A stretch of DNA of 52,868 nt from Deltaproteobacteria bacterium (lineage in GTDB: Bacteria > Myxococcota_A > UBA9042), in NCBI GenBank assembly GCA_020632665.1, contig JACKFC010000033.1:1-52868 (forward strand). The letters are read 5' to 3'. Below the pieces are notes generated by a model that was not told where the DNA came from, searched no databases, and worked only from the letters and a program-made list of their open reading frames with translations. Every line of letters starts with the position of its first letter. Position 1 is the first letter of the stretch. Both the position numbers and the translations under genes were made by a program. Positions 44,919 to 52,868 of the stretch are shown in pieces.

Positions 44919-47900
44919 TCAGTTGCAGCCCGGAATCGCGACGTGCACGCACCCCTTCGCGGCGTCGCAGATATCGGTGGTGCAGCCGTCCCCATCGTCG
45001 CAGCCGGCCTGCTTCTTGCCGCTGCACAGCCCCGCCGCGCTGCACGGCGCGTGGCCCCACGGGTCGGTTCGGATGACCAGCGTCTGGGCGATATTGCCGC
45101 CCGGCGCGCTCGTCGCGGTCGAGCCGGCCAGCCGGTAGCCGCCCGCAGCGGCCGTCGTGAGCGCACCGTATGCTGGCGTCGAGCTCGACTTGACCGTGTA
45201 GACGCGCTGCCAGACCGCGGTGCCGTCGCTGCGCCGGCGCGCCAGCGTGACCTTGTAGCCGCCATAGCCCGTGTCGTAATCGTAGGCGCTGACCAGCACG
45301 TCGGCCCCGAGGCCGAGGACGCCGGTGAAGACGACGTCCTTGCTGTCCGGATCGACCTGGAACGCCTTCGCCCCGCCGCCGCTGCTCGACGCCGTGCCGA
45401 AGAAGCCGAGGTAGGGGGCGCCGGCGACTGCGCGGCCGAAGCCGACCGCCAGCAGCGAGCCGTCCGCGCGTCGGATCACATCGGTGAAGCCGCCCTGGTA
45501 GCCGACGTTGACCGAGGTCCACCAGGTGCGGTTGCCGTTCTTGTCCAGGCGCACCAGCAGGGCGCGCAGCTGCGCGGTGCTGTCGAAGCTCGGGTTCGCC
45601 AGCCGGCCCGTGGCGAGCATGCCGCCGTCGCTCTCCGCGCGCAGGTTCAAGATGTCGAAGCTGTCCTTGTAGTAGGTGCCGGAATTGCCCTTGTAGATCT
45701 TGCTCCACACCTTCGCGCCGGCCGTCGTCATCGCCACGAACGTCGCCTGGCTGTTCGACGACGGATGCGCGACCATGACCGCCGTGCCGTCGGGCCGCAG
45801 CACACCCGCACGGAAGTAGCCGTTTGCCGTCCCCGGTCCGTCGGTCCACAGGACCTTTCCTGCCGCGTCGACGCGCAACACGCGGCTCTGCCACTTCTGC
45901 CACGCCGTACCCGATTCGGGGTTGGTGCCGCCGCCGAGGAGCGCGCCGCCGTCCGATAGCGGGACCACCGCCTGCGCCAGCGTGGCCTTGCCCGGCGGGG
46001 TGTAGGTGGTCGCGCCGATCTGCGTCCCGTCGGCGTCGAAGACCGCGTACATCCAAAGCAGCGGCGCGTTGCTCGAGGAGATCGAGTGGGTCCGTCCGGC
46101 GTCGTCGAATCTCGCGCTGACCCAGCCCGCCGCGGCGCCGCTGCTGAAGAAGAGCGCGTCGGGGTCGACGCTGCAATCGCCGATATCGCCGCAGCCGCTG
46201 GCGTCGCCGCCCTGGCACGCGCCGGCCTTGCAGCTCGCGCCGACGACGCAGCCGCTCGGGTGCACGCAGAGCTTGCCTTCGAGGGTCGCCGCGTCGTGCA
46301 CGCAGCCCAGGCTCGGCAGGCAGAAGTCGACGGTGCAAGGGTTGCCGTCGCCGCAGGGCAGGGCCTTGCCGGCGCAGAGGCCGGATTTGCAGGCGTCGCT
46401 GTTGGTGCACGGATCACCGTCGTCGCAGGGCGCGCCGCTGGCGCTGTGCTGGCAGCTTCCGCCCTTGCAGGCGTCGTTGGTGCAGGCGTTGCCGTCGTCG
46501 CAATTCTTCGCGGTGCCGCCCTTGCAGCTCTCGCCCTGGCAGAGCTCGCCGAGGCTGCAGGCGTCGCCGTCGTCGCAGACCTTGCCGTCGAGCGCGCCAG
46601 CCGGATGCAGGCAGCCGGCCTTGCCGTCGCAGAGGTCGAGGGTGCAGGCGTTGCCGTCGTCGCAGGCGGGGGTGGCGAGCGCGGGATCACAGACGCCGGC
46701 CTTGCACAGCTCGCCCTTGCTGCACGGATCACCGTCGTCGCAAGCCTTGCCATCCAGCGCCGCGCCCTGGTGCACGCAGCCGATGGCGTCCTGGCAGGCG
46801 TCGACGGTGCAGGCGTTGCCGTCGTCGCAATCCTTGCCGCCGAGGTTGCCGCAGACGCCGGCGCTGCAGCTTCCGACGGTGCAGGCCTTACCATCCGGCG
46901 CGCAGACGCTGCCATCCGCCGCCACGACCTTGCTGCACGCTCCCGTCTTCGGCGCGCAACTCGACACCGCGCACGGGCCGTCGGCGGGGCATTGCACCAC
47001 CGTCTGCGGGTCCACCTTGCAGCTGAAGGGGAAGCTCGCGGTATCGCAGCGCAGCGTGCCGTTGCAGAGGTCGCCGTCGTCGAAGATGGCGCAGTCCGCG
47101 TCGACCTTGCAGGCGCAGCCGGCCGGTTGGCCCTCGCAGCTGCCGGCGACGCAGGCGTCGTCTTTGCTGCATGGGTCGCCGTCATCGCAGCTGGCAGACG
47201 CTCCTCCCGGCAGGCCGAGCGCCTTGTGGGTGCAGCCGAGGCCCGCCTGGCAGCCGTCGAGGGTGCAGGCGTTGCCGTCATCGCAGCCGGCCCCGGAGAG
47301 GTCGGGCTTGCCGCTGCAGCCGCCGGTCGGGCCGCAGACGTCGCCCGTCGTGCAGGGTTCGCCGTCGTCGCAGGGCGCGCCACCAGCCGCGACGTGCAGG
47401 CAGCCGACCAGCGGATGGCAGCCATCGGCGGTGCAGGCGTCGCTGTCGGCACAGGCGGTCGACGCCAGCGGCAGGCCGACGCAGCCACCGCCCGCGCAGG
47501 CGTCGCCCCAGGTGCAGGCGTCGCCGTCGTCGCAGGCCGCGCCGGGCTGCGGCGCGTGGGTGCAGGTACCACTCTCGGGCGCGCAGGCGTCGGCGGTGCA
47601 GGGGTCGTTGTCGGTGCAGAGGGCGGGCTTGCCCTTGCAGCCGGCCGCCGAGCAGGCGTCGCCCCAGGTGCAGGCGTCGCCGTCGTCGCAGGGCTGGACC
47701 TTGCCGCCGGTCGGGACGAGGTGGGTGCAGACGCCGGTCGTCGGGTCGCAGGCGTCGACGGTGCAGCTCTCGCCGTCGTCGCAGCCCTTGGCCTTGTGGC
47801 CGCAGCCGCCCGATTTCGCCGCGCAGGCGTCGTCGGTGCAGGGGTCGCCGTCGTCACAGCTCAACGCCACGCCGCCGCAGGAACCGCCGGAGCAGGCGTC

Positions 47901-49571
47901 GGCGCCGGTGCAGGGGTCGCCGTCGTCGCAGGCGCTGCCGTCGGCTGCCACGGTCGCGGCGCAGAGCCCGGTCTTGCCGACGCAGAGGTTCGCGGTGCAG
48001 CTCGAGCTCGCTGGCGGGCATTGCACCACGGTCGCGGCGTTGAGCTTGCACGCCGGGGCGCCGCCGTCCTGCACCGCCGAGAGGTCGCAGAAGAGCGTGC
48101 CGTTGCAGAGGTCGCCGTCTTCGAACTTGGCGCAGTCGGCGTCCTCCTTGCAGGGGCAGAGCAAGATCGCGCCGGCCGTGCAGGCGCCGTCGACGCAGCC
48201 ATCGCCGGCGGTGCAGGCGTTGCCGTCGCTGCAGGTGGTGCCGGTCAGCGCGTCGGCGAGCGTGCAAGCGCCGTCCTTCGGGTTGCATTGCGCCGTCTGG
48301 CAGGCTGGATCTGCGGGCTCGGGGCAGAGCACGACGGTCGCCGGGTTGACGACGCAGCTGCCGGCCTGCGGGTCGCAGTAGAGCGTGCCGTTGCAGACGT
48401 CGCCGTCCTCGTATTTGGCGCAATCGGCGTCTTCGTCGCATTGGCAGGTCGCCAGCCCGCCGCCGCAGATGCCCGATTGGCAGTGCTCGCCGGCGGTGCA
48501 GCCGTCGCCGTCTTCGCAGGCGGCGCCTTCCTTGGCGAGCTCCTTGATGCAGGCGCCGGTCTTGCCGACGCAGACGTTGCTGACGCACGCCCCGGCGTCG
48601 GTCGGCGGGCAGACCACGACGGTCGCCGGGTTGACGACGCACTTGCTCAGCGCCTTGTCGCAGAAGAGCGTGCCGTTGCAGAGGTTGCCGTCTTCTTGCC
48701 CGAGGCAATCGGCGTCGCTGCTGCATGGGCAGGTCGAGGTGCCGGCGACGCAGCCCCCAGCGACGCAATGGTCGCCCTCGGTGCAGGCCTTGCCGTCGTC
48801 GCAGGCGCTGTTTTCGGCCGCGGGCGAGGTGACGCAGGCGCCGCTCGTCGGCTCGCAGGCCACGACGGTGCAGGGCGCGCTCGGCTGCGGGCAGACCACG
48901 ACGGTATTCGGCTTGGTCGCGCAGCTGAACGTCGGCCCGGATTTGTCGCAGAAGAGCGTGCCGTTGCAGGCGTTGCCGTCGTCTTTCGCGGCGCAGTCGG
49001 CGTCGCTGCTGCAGGCGCAATCCGGCGCCCGGCCGGTCGCGACGCAGCTGCCCGCGCCGTCGCAGGCCGCCGTGGTGCAGAGCTCGCCGTCGTCGCAGCT
49101 CTGGCCCTTCGCCAGCTCGGGGTGGGCCGTGCAGGCGCCGGTCGCGGGGTCGCAGGCATTCGGCGCGCAGGGCGTGCCTTCGCCGCAGCTCACGGCGGTG
49201 CCGGGGTTCGGCTTGCAGGCGTGGCCGGCGACGGAGGTGTCGCAATAGGGCACGCCGGTGCAGCGGTCGTCGTCGGGGTCTTCGCAGTCGGCGTCGGACC
49301 GGCAGGTGCAGACCTCGCTTGCGCCGACGCAGCTGCCGCTCTGGCAATGGTCGCCGCCGGTGCAGGGGTCGCCGTCGTCGCAGGGGGCGCCGTCGTCGTC
49401 GGGGCCGCAGGAGAGGCATTGCGCGCCGCTGCAGCCCGCGTCGAGGCCATTGCTGTCGACATTCGCGACGTCTTGCGGGCCGGTGACGGTGGGATCTTCG
49501 CCGCAGCCGAGCAGGCCGGCCGCGGTCATGGCCAGCACGAGCAGGTGGGCGAGGGCGACGCGGAATCTCAT
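44919..49571 (-). CDS. Giant Cys-rich lipoprotein with propeller-like domain, 1550 aa
   Basis: ATG 49571 overlaps the upstream stop (ATGA). The open frame extends further, but only this start gives a signal peptide and lipobox (GLLGC, Cys23). From about residue 45 to 1275 there are tandem disulphide-type modules, first of the CxCxxDADCxxxDDGNxCNGTLFCD type and then CDDGDxCTxxDxCxxxxGC repeats with LDGKxCDDGDACS variants. Residues about 1290-1500 are a strand-repeat domain with DxxGKVLW, GGxLATGR and RxDGSLLAVG motifs, as in beta-propeller proteins. A last Cys module (CDDGDGCTTDICDAAKGCVH) closes it. It should be a long surface protein. The paralogous gene lies just upstream, and the modules also match those of the lipoprotein at 5894-9139. 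Confidence 0.85.
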   Translation of the reverse strand: MRFRVALAHLLVLAMTAAGLLGCGEDPTVTGPQDVANVDSNGLDAGCSGAQCLSCGPDDDGAPCDDGDPCTGGDHCQSGSCVGASEVCTCRSDADCEDPDDDRCTGVPYCDTSVAGHACKPNPGTAVSCGEGTPCAPNACDPATGACTAHPELAKGQSCDDGELCTTAACDGAGSCVATGRAPDCACSSDADCAAKDDGNACNGTLFCDKSGPTFSCATKPNTVVVCPQPSAPCTVVACEPTSGACVTSPAAENSACDDGKACTEGDHCVAGGCVAGTSTCPCSSDADCLGQEDGNLCNGTLFCDKALSKCVVNPATVVVCPPTDAGACVSNVCVGKTGACIKELAKEGAACEDGDGCTAGEHCQSGICGGGLATCQCDEDADCAKYEDGDVCNGTLYCDPQAGSCVVNPATVVLCPEPADPACQTAQCNPKDGACTLADALTGTTCSDGNACTAGDGCVDGACTAGAILLCPCKEDADCAKFEDGDLCNGTLFCDLSAVQDGGAPACKLNAATVVQCPPASSSCTANLCVGKTGLCAATVAADGSACDDGDPCTGADACSGGSCGGVALSCDDGDPCTDDACAAKSGGCGHKAKGCDDGESCTVDACDPTTGVCTHLVPTGGKVQPCDDGDACTWGDACSAAGCKGKPALCTDNDPCTADACAPESGTCTHAPQPGAACDDGDACTWGDACAGGGCVGLPLASTACADSDACTADGCHPLVGCLHVAAGGAPCDDGEPCTTGDVCGPTGGCSGKPDLSGAGCDDGNACTLDGCQAGLGCTHKALGLPGGASASCDDGDPCSKDDACVAGSCEGQPAGCACKVDADCAIFDDGDLCNGTLRCDTASFPFSCKVDPQTVVQCPADGPCAVSSCAPKTGACSKVVAADGSVCAPDGKACTVGSCSAGVCGNLGGKDCDDGNACTVDACQDAIGCVHQGAALDGKACDDGDPCSKGELCKAGVCDPALATPACDDGNACTLDLCDGKAGCLHPAGALDGKVCDDGDACSLGELCQGESCKGGTAKNCDDGNACTNDACKGGSCQHSASGAPCDDGDPCTNSDACKSGLCAGKALPCGDGNPCTVDFCLPSLGCVHDAATLEGKLCVHPSGCVVGASCKAGACQGGDASGCGDIGDCSVDPDALFFSSGAAAGWVSARFDDAGRTHSISSSNAPLLWMYAVFDADGTQIGATTYTPPGKATLAQAVVPLSDGGALLGGGTNPESGTAWQKWQSRVLRVDAAGKVLWTDGPGTANGYFRAGVLRPDGTAVMVAHPSSNSQATFVAMTTAGAKVWSKIYKGNSGTYYKDSFDILNLRAESDGGMLATGRLANPSFDSTAQLRALLVRLDKNGNRTWWTSVNVGYQGGFTDVIRRADGSLLAVGFGRAVAGAPYLGFFGTASSSGGGAKAFQVDPDSKDVVFTGVLGLGADVLVSAYDYDTGYGGYKVTLARRRSDGTAVWQRVYTVKSSSTPAYGALTTAAAGGYRLAGSTATSAPGGNIAQTLVIRTDPWGHAPCSAAGLCSGKKQAGCDDGDGCTTDICDAAKGCVHVAIPGCN

Positions 49572-52500
49572 TGCGCGCACGTCCCCTTGGTCTGGTCCTT
49601 GATCCAGACCCATCCGCGCGAACCGCGCGCCGGTGCACCGAAGCCGTAGGACTCCTGGCCGGTGACGTGCCAATGCAGCCATTGCCAGCCAGAGCCGAAG
49701 CGATCCGTGCAGACCTTGTTGCCGAGGGCCTGGGTCCGCACCGCGCAGCCCGGCACCGGCTGGGTCAGCGCGATCGGCCCGCCGGCCCAGGCCGAATGCG
49801 GGACCGGCGGCGAACCGGTGACCTTGTAGCAGACCACCGGCAGCGACGCGGCGCAGTCGTGCTCGCCCGAATAGGGGTTGCTGTCGGGCGGGTAGCCGTA
49901 GGACGCCGGGTAGGCCGCCCAGCGGGTGATGTCGTAGGTCTTGTCGTATGTCACCGCGGTGAAGGTGAGGCCCTTGTTGCCGCTGCCGCAGGTCGCCGGG
50001 AAGCAGCTCCCAGCGCCGCAGACCTTGCCGGCGCCGCAATCCTTCGCCGCGCCGCTCTTGCAGACCCCGGCCTCGCAGACGTCACCGATGGTGCAGGCGT
50101 CGCCGTCGTTGCAGGCGCCGGTCGACGGGGTATGGGTGCAGCCCTTGCCGGGCGTGCAGGCGTCGACGGTGCAGCTCTGGTCGTCGTTGCAGTCGAGCGC
50201 GACCAGGCTGGCGCAGGTCTGGCCGCTGCATTTGCCCTGCTTGCAGGCCGTCTCGTCGCGGCAGACGAAGCCGGTCTGCGCCGTGGTGTGGACGCATCCC
50301 GTCGCGCTGTTGCAGCCGTCGAGGGTGCAGGGCTTGCCGTCGTCGCAATCGATCAACGCGCCCGTGGTCTTGCATTTGCCGGCGTCGCAGGCGGTGACTT
50401 CGCAGGAGCTGCCGAGGCTGCAGCTGCCGGCTTTGGGCACGACGACGCAGCCCTTCTGCAGGCTGCACGAGGTGCTGGTGCAGACGTTGCCGTCCTCGCA
50501 GTCGGCTGGATCGGCGAGGTAGGTGCAGCCCTTGCTCGGATCGCAGCCGTCGCGGGTGCAGGCGAGGCCGTCCTTGCAATCGTCGAGGTCGCGGGTGCCG
50601 CAGACGCCGGCCTCGGCGCAGCTGCCGTGGCCGAACGCCCCGATGCGCACGGCCTGCGCGGCGCTCTGCGTGGCCGCCGAGCCGGCGGCGGCGATGGCGA
50701 AGGCGCCGTGGCGCGCAGCCGGGTGCAGACATCCCGCGCAGCTCGGCCCCGCGACGTCCGGCGTCCAGAGCCGCGCGTAGCGGACGCCGCCGTCGACGTC
50801 GACGTGGTGCAGGCCCAGGCCCCAAGCCCCGCTGCCCGCCGCCTTGCGGCCGCGGCTCGCCAGCAGCCAGCCGCCGTCCGCCGCCAGCGCGACGCCGTCG
50901 AGTGTGCGCTCGGCGAGCCCATCGGCCTGCAGCGTGGCGCCCGCGGTCGGTGCCTCGGTCGAGAGCAGGGTGCCGTTCGCGTCGAAGCGGACCAGCAGCG
51001 GCGCCAATGGCTCACCCGCCTTGCCGCGGCGCGCGCCGACGCCGACCACGCCGAGCAGGCTCGATTCGCCCAGGCCGATGCCGTCGAGCAGGCCGACCGC
51101 GGCGCCGGCGGCGACCTCTTTCGCCCAGATCAGCGCTCCTGCGGCGCTGACGTGCAGGACCAGGCCGGCTTCGCCACCGCCCGTGCTCGCTTCGACGCCC
51201 CCGACGGCGATGACGCCGCCTCCGGGTGCTGCGCGCACGGTCTCGATCCGCCAGCGGTTGGCGTTGGCAGCGCCGGCGCCCTTGTCGGCGCGCAACCAGA
51301 CGCTGGTGCCATCCGGGGCGAAGCGTTGCAGCGCGGATTTGCCATCGGCGCGCACACCCGCGGCGGCGACGAAGCTGCCGTCGGTGAGCCGGGTCAGGTC
51401 GCGGATCGCTGCGCCCATGGCCTTGGGCTGGTCCTGCCAGACCACGCTGCCCTTGCCGTCGACCCGGACCAGCCAGCGCTCGGTCGCAGCGCCCGCCGCC
51501 ACACCCGCGCCGAGCACCACGCCGCCGTCGCTGGCCCGCGCGATCGCGATCCGCGGCGCCGACGCCAGCCCGGCGGGCCCCTGCACCAGGAAGAGCGGCT
51601 TCCAATCGCTCGGCAGCGGCGTCTCCAGCCCGGCGACCAACACCGCGTCGGCAACCGTCAGCACCGCAGCCCGGCCACCCGCCGCGACGCCGTCGACCAC
51701 CTGCACGTCTGCGTCGACGTGCTGCACCGGCCGCGGCGCGCCGGCGAGCGAGCGCAGCCCAAGCGCACCCGGCTGCACCGCGCAATCGCCGGTATCGCCG
51801 CAGGCGCTGGCGTCGCCGCCACCACAGACGCCGGCGGTGCAGACGCTGCCCTTGACGCAGCTCTCCGGATGGGTGCAGCCCTTGCCCTGCAGCGCCTTGG
51901 CGTCGTGGCTGCAGCCGTTCGTGGCGTCGCAGGTGTCGACCGTGCAGACGTTGCCGTCATCGCAGTCCTCGAGCCCCGCGCCTGCCGTACCGGCGACGAC
52001 CTTGCAGGCGCCGTCCTTGCAGCTCTCGCCGACGCTGCACGCGTCGCCGTCGTCGCAGGCGCTGTCGTCGAGTGGCGCGCCGAGGTGCAGGCAGCCCTTG
52101 CCGGGGTCACAGGCGTCGACGGTGCACGGGCTCCCGTCGTCGCAATCGGTCTTGCCGCTCCCCACGCAGACGCCCGCGGCGCAGCTCTCGCCGGCGCTGC
52201 ACGGGTCGCCGTCGTCGCAGGGCGCGCCGTCCAGGGCGTTCGCGTCGTGGGTGCAGCCGCTGGCGCTCTTGCAGCCGTCGGCGGTGCAGGGCTTGCCGTC
52301 GTCGCAGTCGGTCGTCGCCTTGGCGACGCAGGCGCCGGCGGTGCAGGCATCACCGGCGGTGCAGGCGTCGCCGTCGTCGCAAGGCTTGGAATCGACCTCC
52401 GCGGCTTTGTGCACGCATCCCGCGCTGGGCAGGCAGCCGTCGGCGGTGCACGGATTGCCGTCGTCGCAATCGACCTTGCCGCCCGTCGGGATGCACAGCC

Positions 52501-52868
52501 CCTTGGTGCAGCTGCCGAGCTTGCAGGCGTCGGCGGCCGTCCCGCAGGCCGCGCCCTCGCCGAGCTGGGTCTCTTCGCACAGTCCGGTCGCCGGAGCGCA
52601 GCTGGTCTTGCGGCACGGCCCGTCGGCGCTGGTATCGCAGACCACGGCGCTGCCGGGCTGGATGGCGCAGGCGTAGGGCAGCTTCGAGGTATCGCAGAAG
52701 CGCACGCCGAGGCAGAGGTCGGCGCCGGGGCCTGGGGCGCAGTCCGCGTCGACCTTGCAGGCGCACGGCAGCGCGGTCGCGGGGACGCAGGCGCCGGCTT
52801 GGCAGGTCTCACCGAGGGTGCAGGCGTCGCCGTCGTCGCAGCCCTTGCCCTGCAGCGGCGCCGGGTCG
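49568..52868 (-). CDS. Giant Cys-rich repeat protein, 5' end outside window (1099 residues visible)
   Basis: The frame is open to the right edge; GTG 52705 is internal to a module (GVRFCDTSK) and is not a start. Visible order: CDDGDxCT-type Cys modules to about residue 360; a strand-repeat, propeller-like region (about 370-760) with VRVDGKGSVVW, DGSFVAAAG and LVRFDANGTLLS motifs; more Cys modules (about 770-960); and a C-terminal domain (about 975-1099) starting LTFTAVTYDKTYDITRWAAY and ending in GWVWIKDQTKGTCAQ, rich in Trp and Cys. It resembles the downstream 1550-aa lipoprotein in module type and order but has an added C-terminal domain. The stop overlaps the downstream start by four bases, so the two are probably made together. 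Confidence 0.85.
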   Translation of the reverse strand, partial: DPAPLQGKGCDDGDACTLGETCQAGACVPATALPCACKVDADCAPGPGADLCLGVRFCDTSKLPYACAIQPGSAVVCDTSADGPCRKTSCAPATGLCEETQLGEGAACGTAADACKLGSCTKGLCIPTGGKVDCDDGNPCTADGCLPSAGCVHKAAEVDSKPCDDGDACTAGDACTAGACVAKATTDCDDGKPCTADGCKSASGCTHDANALDGAPCDDGDPCSAGESCAAGVCVGSGKTDCDDGSPCTVDACDPGKGCLHLGAPLDDSACDDGDACSVGESCKDGACKVVAGTAGAGLEDCDDGNVCTVDTCDATNGCSHDAKALQGKGCTHPESCVKGSVCTAGVCGGGDASACGDTGDCAVQPGALGLRSLAGAPRPVQHVDADVQVVDGVAAGGRAAVLTVADAVLVAGLETPLPSDWKPLFLVQGPAGLASAPRIAIARASDGGVVLGAGVAAGAATERWLVRVDGKGSVVWQDQPKAMGAAIRDLTRLTDGSFVAAAGVRADGKSALQRFAPDGTSVWLRADKGAGAANANRWRIETVRAAPGGGVIAVGGVEASTGGGEAGLVLHVSAAGALIWAKEVAAGAAVGLLDGIGLGESSLLGVVGVGARRGKAGEPLAPLLVRFDANGTLLSTEAPTAGATLQADGLAERTLDGVALAADGGWLLASRGRKAAGSGAWGLGLHHVDVDGGVRYARLWTPDVAGPSCAGCLHPAARHGAFAIAAAGSAATQSAAQAVRIGAFGHGSCAEAGVCGTRDLDDCKDGLACTRDGCDPSKGCTYLADPADCEDGNVCTSTSCSLQKGCVVVPKAGSCSLGSSCEVTACDAGKCKTTGALIDCDDGKPCTLDGCNSATGCVHTTAQTGFVCRDETACKQGKCSGQTCASLVALDCNDDQSCTVDACTPGKGCTHTPSTGACNDGDACTIGDVCEAGVCKSGAAKDCGAGKVCGAGSCFPATCGSGNKGLTFTAVTYDKTYDITRWAAYPASYGYPPDSNPYSGEHDCAASLPVVCYKVTGSPPVPHSAWAGGPIALTQPVPGCAVRTQALGNKVCTDRFGSGWQWLHWHVTGQESYGFGAPARGSRGWVWIKDQTKGTCAQ

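Noticed and set aside
46006..49649. Long plus-strand frames opposite the Cys-rich lipoprotein genes (to 48381 and 49649)
   Set aside because: Ser/Gln- or Ala/Gly-rich antisense of CDDGDACT repeats; the minus-strand product has signal peptide and ordered Cys modules.
46400..52500. Regularly spaced repeats suggesting a CRISPR array
   Set aside because: The periodicity comes from in-frame coding modules of variable length and not from identical repeats with unique spacers.

Overview
This is a high-GC window (third codon positions are almost all G or C, so very long antisense shadow ORFs occur). It most resembles a Myxococcota/Polyangia-type deltaproteobacterial chromosome. The grounds are many large Cys-rich lipoproteins, a MopE-like lipoprotein with nine D/N-rich modules, a receptor that fuses a TonB C-terminal domain to a TonB-dependent barrel, and a lipoprotein with a VWA-like region. 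No rRNA, tRNA, transposase, integrase or CRISPR array was seen. Nearly every gene encodes an envelope or exported protein.

Layout. 1-5750 (minus) holds a TonB-dependent receptor, a small frameshifted gene and a 756-aa lipoprotein. That lipoprotein runs straight into a near-identical partial copy of the same receptor at the left edge, which looks like the junction of a diverged segmental duplication. 5894-9139 (plus) is a lipoprotein with an ADTA minisatellite, Cys-rich modules and two DUF1566/Lcl_C-type domains, followed by a strong hairpin terminator shared with the convergent His-rich gene at 9225-9971. 10103-12967 (minus) is the MopE-like lipoprotein. 13082-21464 (minus) is a five-gene cluster: large exported membrane protein, VWA-like lipoprotein, degenerate M20 peptidase homologue, lipoprotein, SRPBCC protein. 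21605-24874 (plus) is a large lipoprotein with three internal repeats and a propeller-like C-terminus.

24908-44326 (minus) is the most unusual part: a tightly packed, apparently co-transcribed cassette of nine or ten genes, several joined by 1-4 base stop/start overlaps or gaps. In transcription order it encodes a 253-aa beta-rich protein and a 97-aa beta-rich protein (both recall phage structural proteins), a 345-aa protein with a Cys cluster and disordered tail, a 1125-aa FN3-like protein, a lipoprotein, an HExxH metallopeptidase of probable M91/NleD type, a possible 104-aa ORF, a 3103-aa giant with a DUF6603-like half and a LamG-like half, and two more lipoproteins. The three lipoproteins look paralogous. 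The stretch around 35.2-39.2 kb is visibly more AT-rich than its surroundings, which suggests transfer. I infer a secreted or surface-assembled structure; its function is unknown.

44919-52868 (minus) holds two adjacent giant Cys-rich lipoprotein-type genes whose stop and start overlap (ATGA); the upstream one runs off the right edge.
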